A stretch of 64,000 nucleotides of DNA from CBDFMG01 sp965221205 [NCBI: bacterium] (GCA_965221205.1 OZ244870.1:124001-188000), one strand, 5' to 3'; counted from the stretch's first letter, positions 18,156-27,932 are shown. Notes: generated by a model not told the origin, from the letters alone. A program made the numbers and translations.

Positions 18156-19550
18156 TTATCCACCCCGGCGTGTTAAAACTGTTACTATGGTAGCCAGCAA
18201 TATTTTGAAATCGAGTTTCAGCGACATATTTTCAATATAAAACAGATCGTATTCCAATTTCTTTTTTATATCAGTAACCGATTCTGAGAACTTTTGCTTT
18301 ACCTGAGCAAGTCCGGTAATTCCGGGTTTTACCCGGAGTCGTTTTGAATAAAGTGGAATTTCTTTAATGAATTTTTGTACAAAAATGGAGAGTTCAGGCC
18401 TCGGGCCGATCAGGCTCATTTCACCTTCAAGTACGTTGATCATCTGAGGAATTTCGTCTATTCTGAGTCTGCGAAGGGATGCTCCTATTGTCGTTATTCT
18501 GTGATCTTTTTCCTGTGTTAACAAAAACTCGGGCATTGCATCCGCGTTGTGTACCATAGAGCGGAATTTATACATGGTGAATTCCTTGCCGTGCTGCCCG
18601 ATCCTGACTTGCTTGTAGAATACGGAACCTTTACTATTCAGTTTTATGGCAAATCCAAGCAGAACCCAGAGCGGTAAAAACACTAAGAGAACTGCTGAAG
18701 AACCAACGAGATCAATAGTCCGTTTTGTAATCCGGAATCCTACAGAATAATTTTCAGGAAGAATTTCAACAAGGTCCAGACCATATATATGCTGAATACG
18801 GGCATTACCTACCGCAATTTCGTAGATATCGGGAATCGTTCTGAGTGCAACAGGATAGCCGTTGCATTTATCTACGATTTCGAACAGTTGAGATTTTGTG
18901 GGTTCATCGAGTATAATTAAAACTTCTTCTATATTGTTCTGAGCACAAACATCATTAAATTCTTCTATACCGCCGAAAACTTTCCCTTTTAAGGATTTTT
19001 CAGGCACTTCAAGTGATGTTTTGAGAAATCCAAGAGCATCGAATCCGGTTAATACGTTATTCCTTATCTGTTGGTAGATTTTTTGGGCCTGTTGACCTGT
19101 TCCAATTATGAGCGTTTTTCGGCGTCCGAATCCCCGTTTGAGGCGATTTCTCTGACACGTGCGGATCCAAATACGGCCCACACTCAGAAAGAACATGAGA
19201 AATACCCAGTAATTCAGAATAATTATTCTTGATAGTGGAAGAGGGTTATTCACATCTATTGTCATCGCAAAGAGAGTTATGGTTCCAAGGGAAATCGCTT
19301 TGAATACCGTAATAATCTCATCTGTCCTTGACACTGCTATTTTCGATCTGTATAATCCAAATAATGCAAACAGGACAATCCAAATTAGAGACAACAATGC
19401 CCCTCCCAGAAGAACACCTAATGGGGTTGAGGGGACATCCGATTCCAGCGACACAACATAAAAGCGGAGAACATAAGCGAGTAAATAGGCACTATTTACG
19501 GCAAAAAAATCGGAAAGAATTAGTATTGTTTTTTCAGTAAACCAGGCCAT
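18156..19550 (-). CDS. Polyprenyl glycosylphosphotransferase (exopolysaccharide initiating sugar transferase)
   Basis: 464 aa. Four N-terminal helices (about 5-120) precede a Rossmann-like CoA-binding-type domain (about 140-260) and the C-terminal bacterial sugar transferase domain (about 275-464). The C-terminal domain has the monotopic membrane segment after KRTIDLVGSS, MYKFRSMVHNAD, RRLRIDEIPQMINVLEGEMS, LIGPRPELS and RVKPGITGLAQV. Such WbaP/WcaJ-like enzymes move a sugar-1-phosphate to undecaprenyl phosphate, the first step of exopolysaccharide or O-antigen synthesis. The sugar is not predictable. A GT2 glycosyltransferase gene is 32 bases upstream, but no polymerase or flippase is in the window. 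Confidence 0.9.
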   Translation of the reverse strand: MAWFTEKTILILSDFFAVNSAYLLAYVLRFYVVSLESDVPSTPLGVLLGGALLSLIWIVLFALFGLYRSKIAVSRTDEIITVFKAISLGTITLFAMTIDVNNPLPLSRIIILNYWVFLMFFLSVGRIWIRTCQRNRLKRGFGRRKTLIIGTGQQAQKIYQQIRNNVLTGFDALGFLKTSLEVPEKSLKGKVFGGIEEFNDVCAQNNIEEVLIILDEPTKSQLFEIVDKCNGYPVALRTIPDIYEIAVGNARIQHIYGLDLVEILPENYSVGFRITKRTIDLVGSSAVLLVFLPLWVLLGFAIKLNSKGSVFYKQVRIGQHGKEFTMYKFRSMVHNADAMPEFLLTQEKDHRITTIGASLRRLRIDEIPQMINVLEGEMSLIGPRPELSIFVQKFIKEIPLYSKRLRVKPGITGLAQVKQKFSESVTDIKKKLEYDLFYIENMSLKLDFKILLATIVTVLTRRGG

Positions 19551-19582
19551 AATTTATTTAAAGAGTTCAAAAACATCGAATA

Positions 19583-20734
19583 TCAAGGGCGGTTAACCGG
19601 ATTCCAATACGGCTTTTGAAGCCGAAAAATAAATTTAAAAAATCCGATGAGCAACCCTACATTCAAAACCAAAAAATATGCACAATAAGTTAAGAATTTT
19701 ATTCTGATTTTCAAAATAGATAACAGAACGCCTATAAGCGATAGTATTAAGACTACTCCGGAGGCATCATATAGAAAGCTACTTACATATATTTCCGGAG
19801 TAAATAGTCCTGATACAAAAAAAACAACTATAAATATGGGTGATAGCCACCTAAGCACCTTATGCGACCAGATCCCCAGTGCAATGAATCCTTTGTCGGG
19901 ATATAAAAGAGACGTGAAATGGATAATACCATTAAGATTCATGGCACTGATGCGAATTCGCCGTTTCATTTCGACGAATATATCATTTTGAATTGGTGCA
20001 AAAACTTGAGCACGAATCCAAAATATAGCACTATATCCATTTTTTACAGCCGAAAGTAGCGTAAACGAATCATCTGAAAAAATTGCGCTTACCGGTAAAT
20101 TTCGATACAGGGAACGTTTTACAGCAAGGACAGCACCACTCAAACTGAATGTTGTTTTAATACGTGATTCTAATTCTCTCAGTTTTGCTTCGAATGCGAA
20201 ATATTTTTGCTCCGGAACAGTTATGTCCTGTTTATCATTTACAACAAAAACAACCTTGCCGCCGACTACTCCGACGTTTTTATCCTGGAAAGGCACAATG
20301 AGTTCTCGAACTACATCAGTATCAAACAGAACATCAGCATCGGTAAATACAAGAATCTCCCCTGTGCTCTTCTCGACAAGCTGATTCAATACCCAATTTT
20401 TACCATGCCGTTCGTGAAATAGAAAAATGGTTACCCGTGAATCATGAATTGATTCCAAAATGGAATTAGTTTTATCAGTTGAACCATCCGATCCGATTAG
20501 GATTTCCAACTTATCTTCGGGGTAATCCAAAGCAAGGCAGTTCTTGACTCTTTTTTTTAAGACTTTTTCTTCGTTATAGGCCGAAAAAACAACCGATACT
20601 GGCGGGTAATCGATCACTTCTTCGTATAACGGTTCTGGATAAAACCGGGAAATTAACCATATAAGTGCATAATATCCGGCATAAATGTACAGTACGAGAG
20701 CAAAACTGAACCAGAATAGTATTTCAAAAATCAT
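19583..20734 (-). CDS. Family 2 glycosyltransferase with membrane helices
   Basis: 383 aa. An N-terminal helix (about 3-24) is followed by a GT-A domain with PPVSVVFSAYNEEKVLKKRV, IGSDGSTDKTNSIL and the metal-binding TDADVLFD, then ISAMNLNG in the acceptor region, and three C-terminal helices (about 285-375). The layout resembles processive or polyprenyl-linked GT2 enzymes acting at the inner membrane. Donor and acceptor are unknown. Together with the adjacent sugar-phosphate transferase it suggests surface polysaccharide assembly. ATG at 20734. Confidence 0.88.
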   Translation of the reverse strand: MIFEILFWFSFALVLYIYAGYYALIWLISRFYPEPLYEEVIDYPPVSVVFSAYNEEKVLKKRVKNCLALDYPEDKLEILIGSDGSTDKTNSILESIHDSRVTIFLFHERHGKNWVLNQLVEKSTGEILVFTDADVLFDTDVVRELIVPFQDKNVGVVGGKVVFVVNDKQDITVPEQKYFAFEAKLRELESRIKTTFSLSGAVLAVKRSLYRNLPVSAIFSDDSFTLLSAVKNGYSAIFWIRAQVFAPIQNDIFVEMKRRIRISAMNLNGIIHFTSLLYPDKGFIALGIWSHKVLRWLSPIFIVVFFVSGLFTPEIYVSSFLYDASGVVLILSLIGVLLSILKIRIKFLTYCAYFLVLNVGLLIGFFKFIFRLQKPYWNPVNRP

Positions 20735-20802
20735 ATTGGATATTTCTGTTTACAAACAAGGAAAATTCATTGTGTTTCAATTGTGTGAGGTATTCAGAGA
20801 GG

Positions 20803-21522
20803 CTACCCTCGAATCAGATGCATCATGTCACGAACTGCTTTTTCAAGTCCGGTAAATACAGCCCGTCCGACTATTGAATGTCCAATGTTTAATTCCTCAA
20901 TTTTATCGAGTGCAGCAACTTCTTTGACATTGTAATAATTCAAACCGTGCCCGGCACCCACACTAAGACCAAGTTTTGATCCTGCATACGCCATAGACTG
21001 CAAAGTAGAAAGTTGCTCTTCCTGTTCATTGGCATCGACAGCTTCGGTATATCTACCAGTATGGAGTTCAATATAGTCTGCACCAGAACGCGCAGAGGCT
21101 TTAATCTGTTCTAATTCAGGATCTATGAATAAACTCACAATGATATTACTTGCCCGGAGCTTTGAAACTGCATTAAGTATCTGATCAGAGTTGTTTATCA
21201 CATCGAGTCCGCCTTCTGTTGTCACTTCAGTCCTTTTTTCGGGAACAAGTGTGACCATATCGGGCTGGACTTCTGCAGCTATAGACACCATTTCATCAGT
21301 TGCGGCCATCTCCAGATTCAAATGGGTTTTGACAATCTGCCGAAGCAGGCGGAGATCCCGGTCACTTAGATGCCGCCTATCTTCCCTCAGGTGGCAGACA
21401 ATGCCGTCAGCACCAGCAAGTTCAACTATGACAGCAGCAGCAACCGGATCGGGTTCGGTGATTTTCCGTGCTTCTCTTAACGTCGCAACATGATCAATAT
21501 TGACTCCTAATCTCATACTCAT
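20803..21522 (-). CDS. pdxJ: Pyridoxine 5'-phosphate synthase
   Basis: 239 aa TIM barrel, the normal size. Signatures are [16 protein letters not shown] at the N-terminus, [52 protein letters not shown] and [11 protein letters not shown]. It condenses 1-deoxy-xylulose 5-phosphate with 3-amino-2-oxopropyl phosphate to give pyridoxine 5'-phosphate. Start ATG 21522 (ATG 21516 is also possible). It is the first gene of the minus-strand group that ends with serS; a decaying lipoprotein pair lies just upstream. Confidence 0.96.
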   Translation of the reverse strand: MSMRLGVNIDHVATLREARKITEPDPVAAAVIVELAGADGIVCHLREDRRHLSDRDLRLLRQIVKTHLNLEMAATDEMVSIAAEVQPDMVTLVPEKRTEVTTEGGLDVINNSDQILNAVSKLRASNIIVSLFIDPELEQIKASARSGADYIELHTGRYTEAVDANEQEEQLSTLQSMAYAGSKLGLSVGAGHGLNYYNVKEVAALDKIEELNIGHSIVGRAVFTGLEKAVRDMMHLIRG

Positions 21523-21591
21523 ATCTCACTTGTAATATTTGGTTTACTACGCTTACTCATTCTTCTCAAGTTAGCAAATCAATCTGACATT

Positions 21592-22155
21592 TCAAACAAT
21601 TGAGTTATCGAACCACCGCGTAATTTTCCGGATTCCGGTATCAATATGTTTTCGCATATTAAATAATGCTTCACCGAAAATTCTGATTTCTGAATTGAGG
21701 GTAAGAACAAATCCCTTTGAGATTTCTGCTTCTGTTGAATCTGCTGAGAAGGTTGTCTAATTTGTCGTATTCCACTGCAGATCAATTGCTGTAAAGGTGT
21801 TAAAAAGTCCCAATGTTGTTCTGACATCATCTTCTTTACCCCAAGAGACAAAGGTATTGTTATCGTGATCCCGCCATACAAACACAAAGTCGTCGTCGAG
21901 AAGATCGCGATACACGAGTGAATCCTTAAAGGTATAGGCAAACTGAAAATTTGTCAGCGTCTCATCCGGCGTCTGTTGTGCCGTTAATAGGGAACCAAAA
22001 TCCGTAGAAAGTTCACCGAGTTTTGGGGCAAACGGATTCGCACAGTTTGATAGCGTCAGAACTGCTATCACAACACCGATAACAGTAACAACAATTGGCA
22101 ACTTACGAAATAGATCGTCACTCAAGCCTATTCGTGAAAATGGTATCATTTTCAA
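21592..22155 (-). pseudogene. Lipoprotein (paralogue 2) with an in-frame TAG
   Basis: Reads from ATG 22155 through a transmembrane signal and lipobox (LTLSNCANPFAP) and a soluble domain (DETLTNFQFAYTFKD, DDDFVFVWRDHDNNTF) to a TAG at 21757-21759, giving 132 aa. The same frame continues past it with TTFSADSTEAEISKGFVL, FGEALFNMRKH and ITRWFDNSIV to a TGA at 21592. The full 187-codon frame matches the 192-codon length of the neighbouring paralogue, which suggests the amber codon is a nonsense mutation. The start overlaps the upstream paralogue by ATGA. It may have an NTF2-like fold; function unknown. Confidence 0.6.
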
Positions 22156-22729
22156 AGCTCAGCCTTCATTTGGCTCCAAACCGGAGAATCTTCCGTTTTA
22201 AAATCGGCCCAATATGATATGTACCAAAGCGCATTGGGGTCTTTGCGCATACTCAACTCCATTCGACCAGCCACCTGTATTGGCGGAGCAGGATCCGTGT
22301 GAGCAATTAATAAATCGTACCCTTTGGTCGTTTTAAGTGAGTCTCCGAATTGTGTTTCGTTGGCATCCTGTAAAATCAGGCTACTAATCGAATCGTCAGG
22401 CACCAGGCTAAATATTCGATTGATATAGTTTCTTTCTTCAAATATCGTCCAGTCCTGAAACACTCCTTTATAGTTATTTGCAACATTCTATTCCGGTTCA
22501 AATAAAAAATGTATCCTTGTTTCCTCGTTGGTCCCGAAACATTTTCCAAAATTGATGATTTAAGATTTTCAAACACTGTCTCGGGAGCGACCGGTGAGAT
22601 AAACGAGGATTGAGTTCCGCTCGGAGTTTCAGGCTCCCGTGTTGCAAATGGATTATCACACCAGATTTGTATTATACAGAGTACGGCAATAATCACACAA
22701 ATCTGTCTATAATTTTTTACAGTAGCCAT
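22152..22729 (-). pseudogene. Lipoprotein (paralogue 1) with a frameshift and an in-frame TAG
   Basis: From ATG 22729 a signal helix and Cys (IIQIWCDNPFATRE) lead into TVFENLKSSI. There the frame must lose one base near 22560 (an ATTTT run) to continue with FGKCFGTNEETRIHFLFEPE. A TAG at 22488-22490 interrupts, after which NVANNYKGVFQDWTIF continues to WSQMKAEL and the TGA at 22152. Restored length is 192 codons, close to paralogue 2. The 'C-x-NPFA' lipobox context and tandem ATGA overlap show the two arose as an operon of duplicates. Function unknown; probably a broken periplasmic or surface lipoprotein. Confidence 0.6.
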
Positions 22730-22766
22730 CAATATGAAGAAACGATCGGTTTTTTCAAGGCATCTC

Positions 22767-22791
22767 AATGCCTAATGCCTAATGCCTAATG
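22767..22791. repeat. Short tandem repeat, 3.6 copies of AATGCCT
   Basis: Three exact AATGCCT units (22767-22787) plus AATG, just upstream of the lipoprotein pair on the minus strand. Such heptamers can slip and could alter spacing to an upstream promoter. No open reading frame crosses it convincingly. Confidence 0.7.
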
Positions 22792-23242
22792 TATCTTGAA
22801 TTATTCGGTTTTGAGGAGCTATTTAATGTAAATAATTAAGTAAAAATGTCAATAAAAACTTGTATTTATATGTTTGGTTATGTATAATTTAACGCTTATT
22901 TTGATATGGTGTGTCCATATTTTTCCGGAGAGAATTTTTCATCTTTCCTAATTGTTCGTATAAACATGAACCTTAAGCTGCTGATTTCTCTTCTATATAT
23001 TCCCCTGAATTCGAGTAGAGAATTAATGTGAGTAATAGAGTGTTATAATTATACGATGATTTAATTCTTTTGTCAATAAACAGTATCTACCTACATATTA
23101 TATTAAAAAGAGTCACAAATTTGATGGTTTCATACTTCGATTTTGTGCCTTAGACCAAGAATTTATTTATGCTTTATGACATGGTTAATGAGTTAAATTT
23201 CCATTTCTGATATGAGTTTTTACAAAAATGGAGTGACATACT
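22792..23242. other. AT-rich intergenic stretch, no gene seen
   Basis: About 450 bases between the divergent lipoprotein pair and the coiled-coil gene. Both strands are stop-rich with no frame resembling a protein, no tRNA-like fold and no strong hairpin. It presumably holds two divergent promoters, but no box pair stands out. Confidence 0.5.
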
Positions 23243-24414
23243 ATGCAGGAAACTATCGAATCCATTGCTGGTGTTGTCGTCGAACGAACCGATAAAGAAG
23301 ACATTATTTTTGTAAAAAAAAGTATCCTTGATAACATGTATCAACTTATTTTCGAGCAGCGTATTAAATTCAAAGATATTGAAAAAGCTGTTGCTGAAAA
23401 ATCAAAACCTGACGATTTACGCAAGGTTTATTCTTACTTTGCAAATGAACTGGTAAAGTATCTTGCTGCTAAACTCACAAAAGCGAAAATGGCAGGATTC
23501 AGGGGTACTCCTCAAACAGCAAAAGCTCAGGATAAAAAAATGAGCAAGAGCGAACAATTTCTCGAGAGAAAACGCAAGGAAGCCCTTGAAAAAGCATCAA
23601 AAGAAAATGAAGAAAAATCAGGGCAGGCTGAAAAAATCGAGCTTATCGAGCTTAAGGATATTGGAAAAGAATTAGAAGAGCGTGAAGAGACAATGAAAAA
23701 GCTCGGAAAAAAGCGGGAGCAGCAGCAAAAATCTACAGAAACAGAATATGAAAAGCACACTTTTTTGCGTATCAGATCGCATTTGAACTTTATGCTCAGG
23801 CAGTTAAAGCAGCCGCCGGTAAATGTGAAGTCATTAAAGAGATCGGCAACCCAGATCTCAACAAACGGCAGGTTGCATTAGGGAAAATCGGTGCTCAACC
23901 ACGGTGCGTTTTAGCGATTGATGCGCTTGTTGCGGCAATGAAAGATAAGAATATTATAATTCCCATTATCAGCGTTTTGACCAAAACAGGTGATAAAAAA
24001 TGTATTATGCCATTGATAAACCTGATAAAGGAATACCCGACGCCGCAAGACATTCTTTTCCGAGGCCCGGCTGAAAAAGCAATCGGTGAAACAATCCGGC
24101 TGCTGAACGAAAAAGAGAAAAGTGCCGGTACAAAATATATTTTTCAGATGTGTAGCAATCCTAAATTTGAGCCGATGATTAAAGTTCTCACAAGAATCTT
24201 GGTCAGAGATATCATCGATGAGAAAATCCGTTCTGACTACTTTACACCACAGTGACACCACAGTGTCTCAAATGGATGTCACTTATCGCTGAAAAAGTTG
24301 CCGAGAAGAAAAAGAAAGCGGTTAAGGTCATATTTGTCAATATCACAAAAACAGGCCGATCTTTCCAAGCAGCTTGGTGAATTTGCATCCACGGCGAAAC
24401 TGCATATTTCTTAG
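23243..24414 (+). pseudogene. Coiled-coil/HEAT-like gene broken by frameshifts and an 11-bp duplication
   Basis: ATG 23243 opens a helical N-terminal domain (IESIAGVVVERTDKEDIIF) and a long Lys/Glu-rich coiled coil (about 95-175). At a T6 run (23760-23765) the frame shifts by one lost base and continues with FAYQIAFELYAQAVKAAAGK and HEAT-like helices (VLAIDALVAAMKDKNI, KKCIMPLINLIKEY) to a TGA at 24253-24255. That stop lies in an 11-bp tandem duplication. Removing one copy extends the frame to CLKWMSLIAEKVAEKKKK, and a further shift leads to QKQADLSKQLGEF and the TAG at 24414. No family is recognised. A scaffold-like protein of about 390 aa is implied. Confidence 0.6.
24244..24265. repeat. 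Perfect 11-bp tandem duplication (ACACCACAGTG)
   Basis: Two adjacent exact copies, 24244-24254 and 24255-24265. Eleven bases shift the frame and create an early TGA in the coiled-coil/HEAT-like gene. Deleting one copy restores protein-like sequence downstream, so it looks like a slippage mutation rather than a functional repeat. Confidence 0.85.
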
Positions 24415-24675
24415 GAAGAACAATGTGTAAAGAAAACTATTACACCTCTGTTCTCTTGTGCAATGCTGCGTGTAACCTGTCTCATTCTAATGTCGATAAA
24501 GATTGTAATTTTGTGTGATAATTGAAAATTGCCGGAATAATCTGAGGTTAAAATTGTACTATTACATGATGCCCAATTTAAGAACATCAGATTCTAGAAA
24601 CATATTTTACATTTTAATTGTTTAGTCTTATATGCATAGTATTTATCCCTACATTATTAATACAGGTTCCGAACA
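24415..24675. other. AT-rich intergenic stretch, no gene seen
   Basis: 261 bases between the broken HEAT-like gene and the lipoprotein at 24676. No protein-like frame or clear hairpin was seen. It presumably carries the lipoprotein promoter. Confidence 0.4.
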
Positions 24676-25788
24676 GTGATTCTTCAATTAGCACATAACT
24701 ACATTCTTACAAAACGTGTTCTCATATCAGGAATACTTTTGTTTGCTCTCATTTTCACCACCGGCTGCCAAGAAGAGCAAATCATCTTAGATATTGACAG
24801 CTATATTGAATTTTTAAACATATCGGAAAGCCAGATAGAAGAAGTAAGACCTATCTTTGACGAAATCAGCGATATTGTTAACTCATATAATCTCAGCATT
24901 GAAAATGATTCTCAGGTTAAAAAAGGTAAGCAGGAGCGGAGAGATTTCCGGCTCAATCTTAAAATCGAGCTGTTGCGGCAATTAAATCCTGTTCTTTCGT
25001 CACTCTATGAAAAACTCGATGTGATCCAGCGAAATTCCTTGGAGCGGTCCGAACTGTATTATAATTATCTCACCACCAAACGGTACGTTGTCAATAATAT
25101 CAGACCGGTGAGTGAAGTGACATATGAGCGGTTTGTTACTCCGAAGATCGAGTTAGCCACTGACCATATTTATACCGGTGAAGATTATTACAAAAATTGG
25201 ACTATTCAATTTGGTCTTCCAATGAATTCCGTGTCAGGCAGGAGCATCCAAAAATCGATCAATGCGGGAGGGAGACGGAGTTTTCCTACAAGTATTCAGG
25301 CGACCTTAATGGACAAAACTCTTTTAGAGCGTGAACCGGCCGGTTCCAACGGATACCCCGCTGGTTTCGACTCACAATCTTATCTCGAAATCAGAGTGAT
25401 TATGTCAAGCCGCCTGCACGAGAACTTTGTAGATATTGAAAAGTGGATACCTTTTCTTGAGCTTTCGAACGGTGTGATTTCAGAGCCGGTCAAAGCAATT
25501 AAACGGGATATCGAATGGTTTGAGGATAGGAGCGTGAAACTGGTAACCAGCAACATGCCGGCATTTATTTTTTCAAATGAAGAATTAGAAGAACAATTCG
25601 AGAAACGGCCGACACCGCGCAGATCTATACGTCTTGAGAGCCATGTAGCATATTATCAACTCTTTTTTCCGGCAGAGATTAACAACGCTCCCATTTTATC
25701 TGACGATATTTCGAATATGAGATTAGTTTTTCTTCAGGAGATTGGCAGTAACAACCGTGCGGAAGGGATTTGGCACTTAATATGGTAA
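24676..25788 (+). CDS. Hypothetical lipoprotein, 370 aa
   Basis: Starts at GTG 24676. A hydrophobic signal (about 14-28) ends in the lipobox TTGC with Cys31, predicting an acylated lipoprotein. The mature part begins with a helical, acidic stretch (about 40-130: IEFLNISESQIEEVRPIFDE, IELLRQLNPVLSSLYEKLD). A beta-rich region follows, and the protein ends with IRLESHVAYYQLFFPAEIN and NNRAEGIWHLIW. I do not recognise the family. Unlike its neighbours it is intact. It is convergent with the alpha-solenoid gene, 41 bases away. Confidence 0.75.
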   Translation: MILQLAHNYILTKRVLISGILLFALIFTTGCQEEQIILDIDSYIEFLNISESQIEEVRPIFDEISDIVNSYNLSIENDSQVKKGKQERRDFRLNLKIELLRQLNPVLSSLYEKLDVIQRNSLERSELYYNYLTTKRYVVNNIRPVSEVTYERFVTPKIELATDHIYTGEDYYKNWTIQFGLPMNSVSGRSIQKSINAGGRRSFPTSIQATLMDKTLLEREPAGSNGYPAGFDSQSYLEIRVIMSSRLHENFVDIEKWIPFLELSNGVISEPVKAIKRDIEWFEDRSVKLVTSNMPAFIFSNEELEEQFEKRPTPRRSIRLESHVAYYQLFFPAEINNAPILSDDISNMRLVFLQEIGSNNRAEGIWHLIW

Positions 25789-25829
25789 TATAATTGAGAC
25801 TGATTCGAAGAGTTGTGCTCGTTTTGTCA

Positions 25830-26551
25830 TTATTTACTGAAAAACTTTGAAAACAATTCTTTCTTTTCGAGTTTGAATTCCGCCCTGAGCAATTCCATTG
25901 CTTGAGTTTTTCTTTTACTTTCCAAGACCTGAAAAAGTTTTCGCGCTTTACCTCTCACTTCTCCTTTTGGCAGACCAAAGGTTTTTGCAATCTGTGCTGC
26001 TTTTGCAAAATCATTTCTTTCAAGTTTTTTGTCGAATATTTCCCATACAACACTTTTCATTTTGTCCGGGCTCACTTTAAAATCTTTACCAAAAATAAGT
26101 GCCCGTTCAAGAAGCTTATTTCGGATAAAATCTTCGAATACTTCGTTTATAACCGGCCGAATCGAATCCATATTCCGATCAAATTCTTTGAGAAGCATTT
26201 TTGCTACTTCAAATTTAGCATCCTTCAGCTTTTTTACTATTGATTTAATAACAGGTGGATTACACATCTCCGGTGAAAGTTGAAACTCAGAAATAATTGC
26301 TTTCGCCATCTTCAGGCTTTCTCTGCTGATATGGTATTCAAACAGTTCAAGTGCAGGTCCGCTGATTTCATCAGTCGGAATGGAAAATAGACGGTATAAC
26401 TCAATAGCACGGTAGCACTGTCAAGATTTTTTGTCTGAAGTTTCGATTTTATTATCGGAACAATAATAGGATTAACAGTTACATCACTGATCTGAAATGT
26501 ATTTTGAAGTTCCGCAGCTTGTTCAAATTTACCAGCATTAACGTTGTTCAT
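25830..26551 (-). pseudogene. Alpha-solenoid repeat protein with a -1 frameshift
   Basis: ATG 26551 starts MNNVNAGKFEQAAELQNTFQ. The frame is lost near 26420 after LQTKNLDSA and continues one base over with YRAIELYRLFSIPTDEISG into the longer downstream frame, which contains MAKAIISEFQLSPEMCNPPV and ends at 25830. Restored length is about 240 aa. The protein is made of repeated helix pairs of roughly 35-40 residues with the pattern A-x2-L-x3-F-x-Phi, e.g. AKMLLKEFDRNMDSI and AAQIAKTFGLPKGE, similar in style to TPR/PPR solenoids. No catalytic residues are seen. It may be a binding scaffold. Confidence 0.55.
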
Positions 26552-26626
26552 TAATGTTTCTTTAATTTTATCATCAATATTAGGTAATTATATACTTGTC
26601 AAACCTAATTACACAATTCTTATAAA

Positions 26627-27872
26627 TTATTTTTTTCGTGACGGTGTCGGATAGAAGGACATTTCTCTCCTATCTTTTATTTTTTTCTGCAAATATTCCA
26701 TCCCTCTATCTCCCTTTGTTGCATTGCAATGCCCACAGAGCAGTTGAAGGTTATCAATATGATCAGTACCACCCTTTTTTTTTGAAATAATATGGTCTAA
26801 CTGAAGGTTATTTTTTTCGAAATGGTTGTAGCAACCCTTACAATACCCACTCTGTTCACCGTACAGTTTTGTTTTGTTTACTGATGAATTATAAGGAGGT
26901 AAATTCCCAAGATCAGTACGCTGTGGTATGTCCGTCCTTATAGTAATATCTTTCCAAAAGCCTTGCATCTTTTCAATCCGCTCAACAACTAACTCAGCAG
27001 CTAAGGGAGAAATGTCAATGCCGATCCACTGTCGTTGTAATGCCTCAGCGACAACCAATGTTGTGGCACACCCACAAAAAGGGTCAAATACTATATCACC
27101 AATATTAGAGGATGCTTTTATAATACGCTGAAGAAGAGTAAGAGGCTTTTGAGTAGGATAACCAAGTCTTTGTTTCGATGAAGGCATTATAGGTTGAATA
27201 TCGAAAACGTCATCCGGATGTTTTCCTTTAGGGTTTTGTTTGTAATTACTATAAATTTTATTTCCTCTGAATGATCTTGCTTTATACTGAAGACGCTCAA
27301 GAGATTCTTTAGAGTAAGGTGTCCTTAACACTGTCAGCATTAAAGTTCCATCTCTCACCTTTACTATAAAACAAAATAATATCATGGCGGCGCCCAAAAC
27401 GTTTTTTAGAAACTCCTCCCCCTCTATAATGCCACACAATCTCATTCCTGAAGTTCTTATGCCCAAATATCGAATCAATCATCAGTTTAAAAAGCCAGTG
27501 GCTCATAGTAGGGTCACGATGAAGATATATACTTCCTGTTTCCTTTAAGATTCGCTTCATTTCCAATAATCGAACAGCCATGTATATCAGGTATGCCTTA
27601 TCGGAATCAGTCATTGTAGCATCAATAACTCTATGAAGTTTGGGCTGTTTATTCTCAATCAGATCAAGCCATTCTATTTCCAAGTCACTGAGTGACCACG
27701 TGTCCTTAAACTCTGCACCGGCTGCTTTACTACCTATCGGGGCAGCATAATCCTGCTTCGAGTTAAACGGAGGGTCAAGGTATATTAAATCAACAGATTC
27801 ACTGTTCATTGTACGCATAATGGGCAGGTTATCGCCTGTCCACATAGTACGGTTTTTCCAGTTAGGTTTCAT
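26627..27872 (-). pseudogene. Beta-class DNA methyltransferase fused to an HNH nuclease domain, with a +1 frameshift
   Basis: ATG 27872 opens a methyltransferase with motif IV first (LIYLDPPFNSKQDY), then TGSIYLHRDPTMSHWLFKLM and EIVWHYRGGG. After NFNADSVK an extra G near 27330 (AAGGAC for AAGAC) shifts the frame; it resumes as TPYSKESLERLQYKARSF. Motif I follows (DIVFDPFCGCATTLVVAEAL, GIDIS). The order IV-TRD-I defines the beta class (N6-adenine or N4-cytosine). The C-terminal HNH domain is CKGCYNHFEKNNLQLDHII, then DNLQLLCGHCNATKGDRG. Restored length is about 415 aa. It could be a compact restriction-modification enzyme, or a methylase with a nicking/homing activity; the frameshift makes current activity doubtful. 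Confidence 0.75.
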
Positions 27873-27932
27873 GCTATTATTATTTGGAAAACTGTTTATA
27901 ATTGTGCATATTATTAGAGGAATAATATATAA

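Noticed and set aside
21757-22490. TAG recoded as a sense codon (amber suppression) in the lipoprotein pair
   Set aside because: TAG is the ordinary final stop in actE, the DUF420 gene, panC and nadC, and paralogue 1 also has a frameshift. Nonsense decay is simpler.
22767-22791. CRISPR-like repeats
   Set aside because: Units are 7 bases with no spacers and no cas genes; it is a simple tandem repeat. No CRISPR array was seen anywhere.
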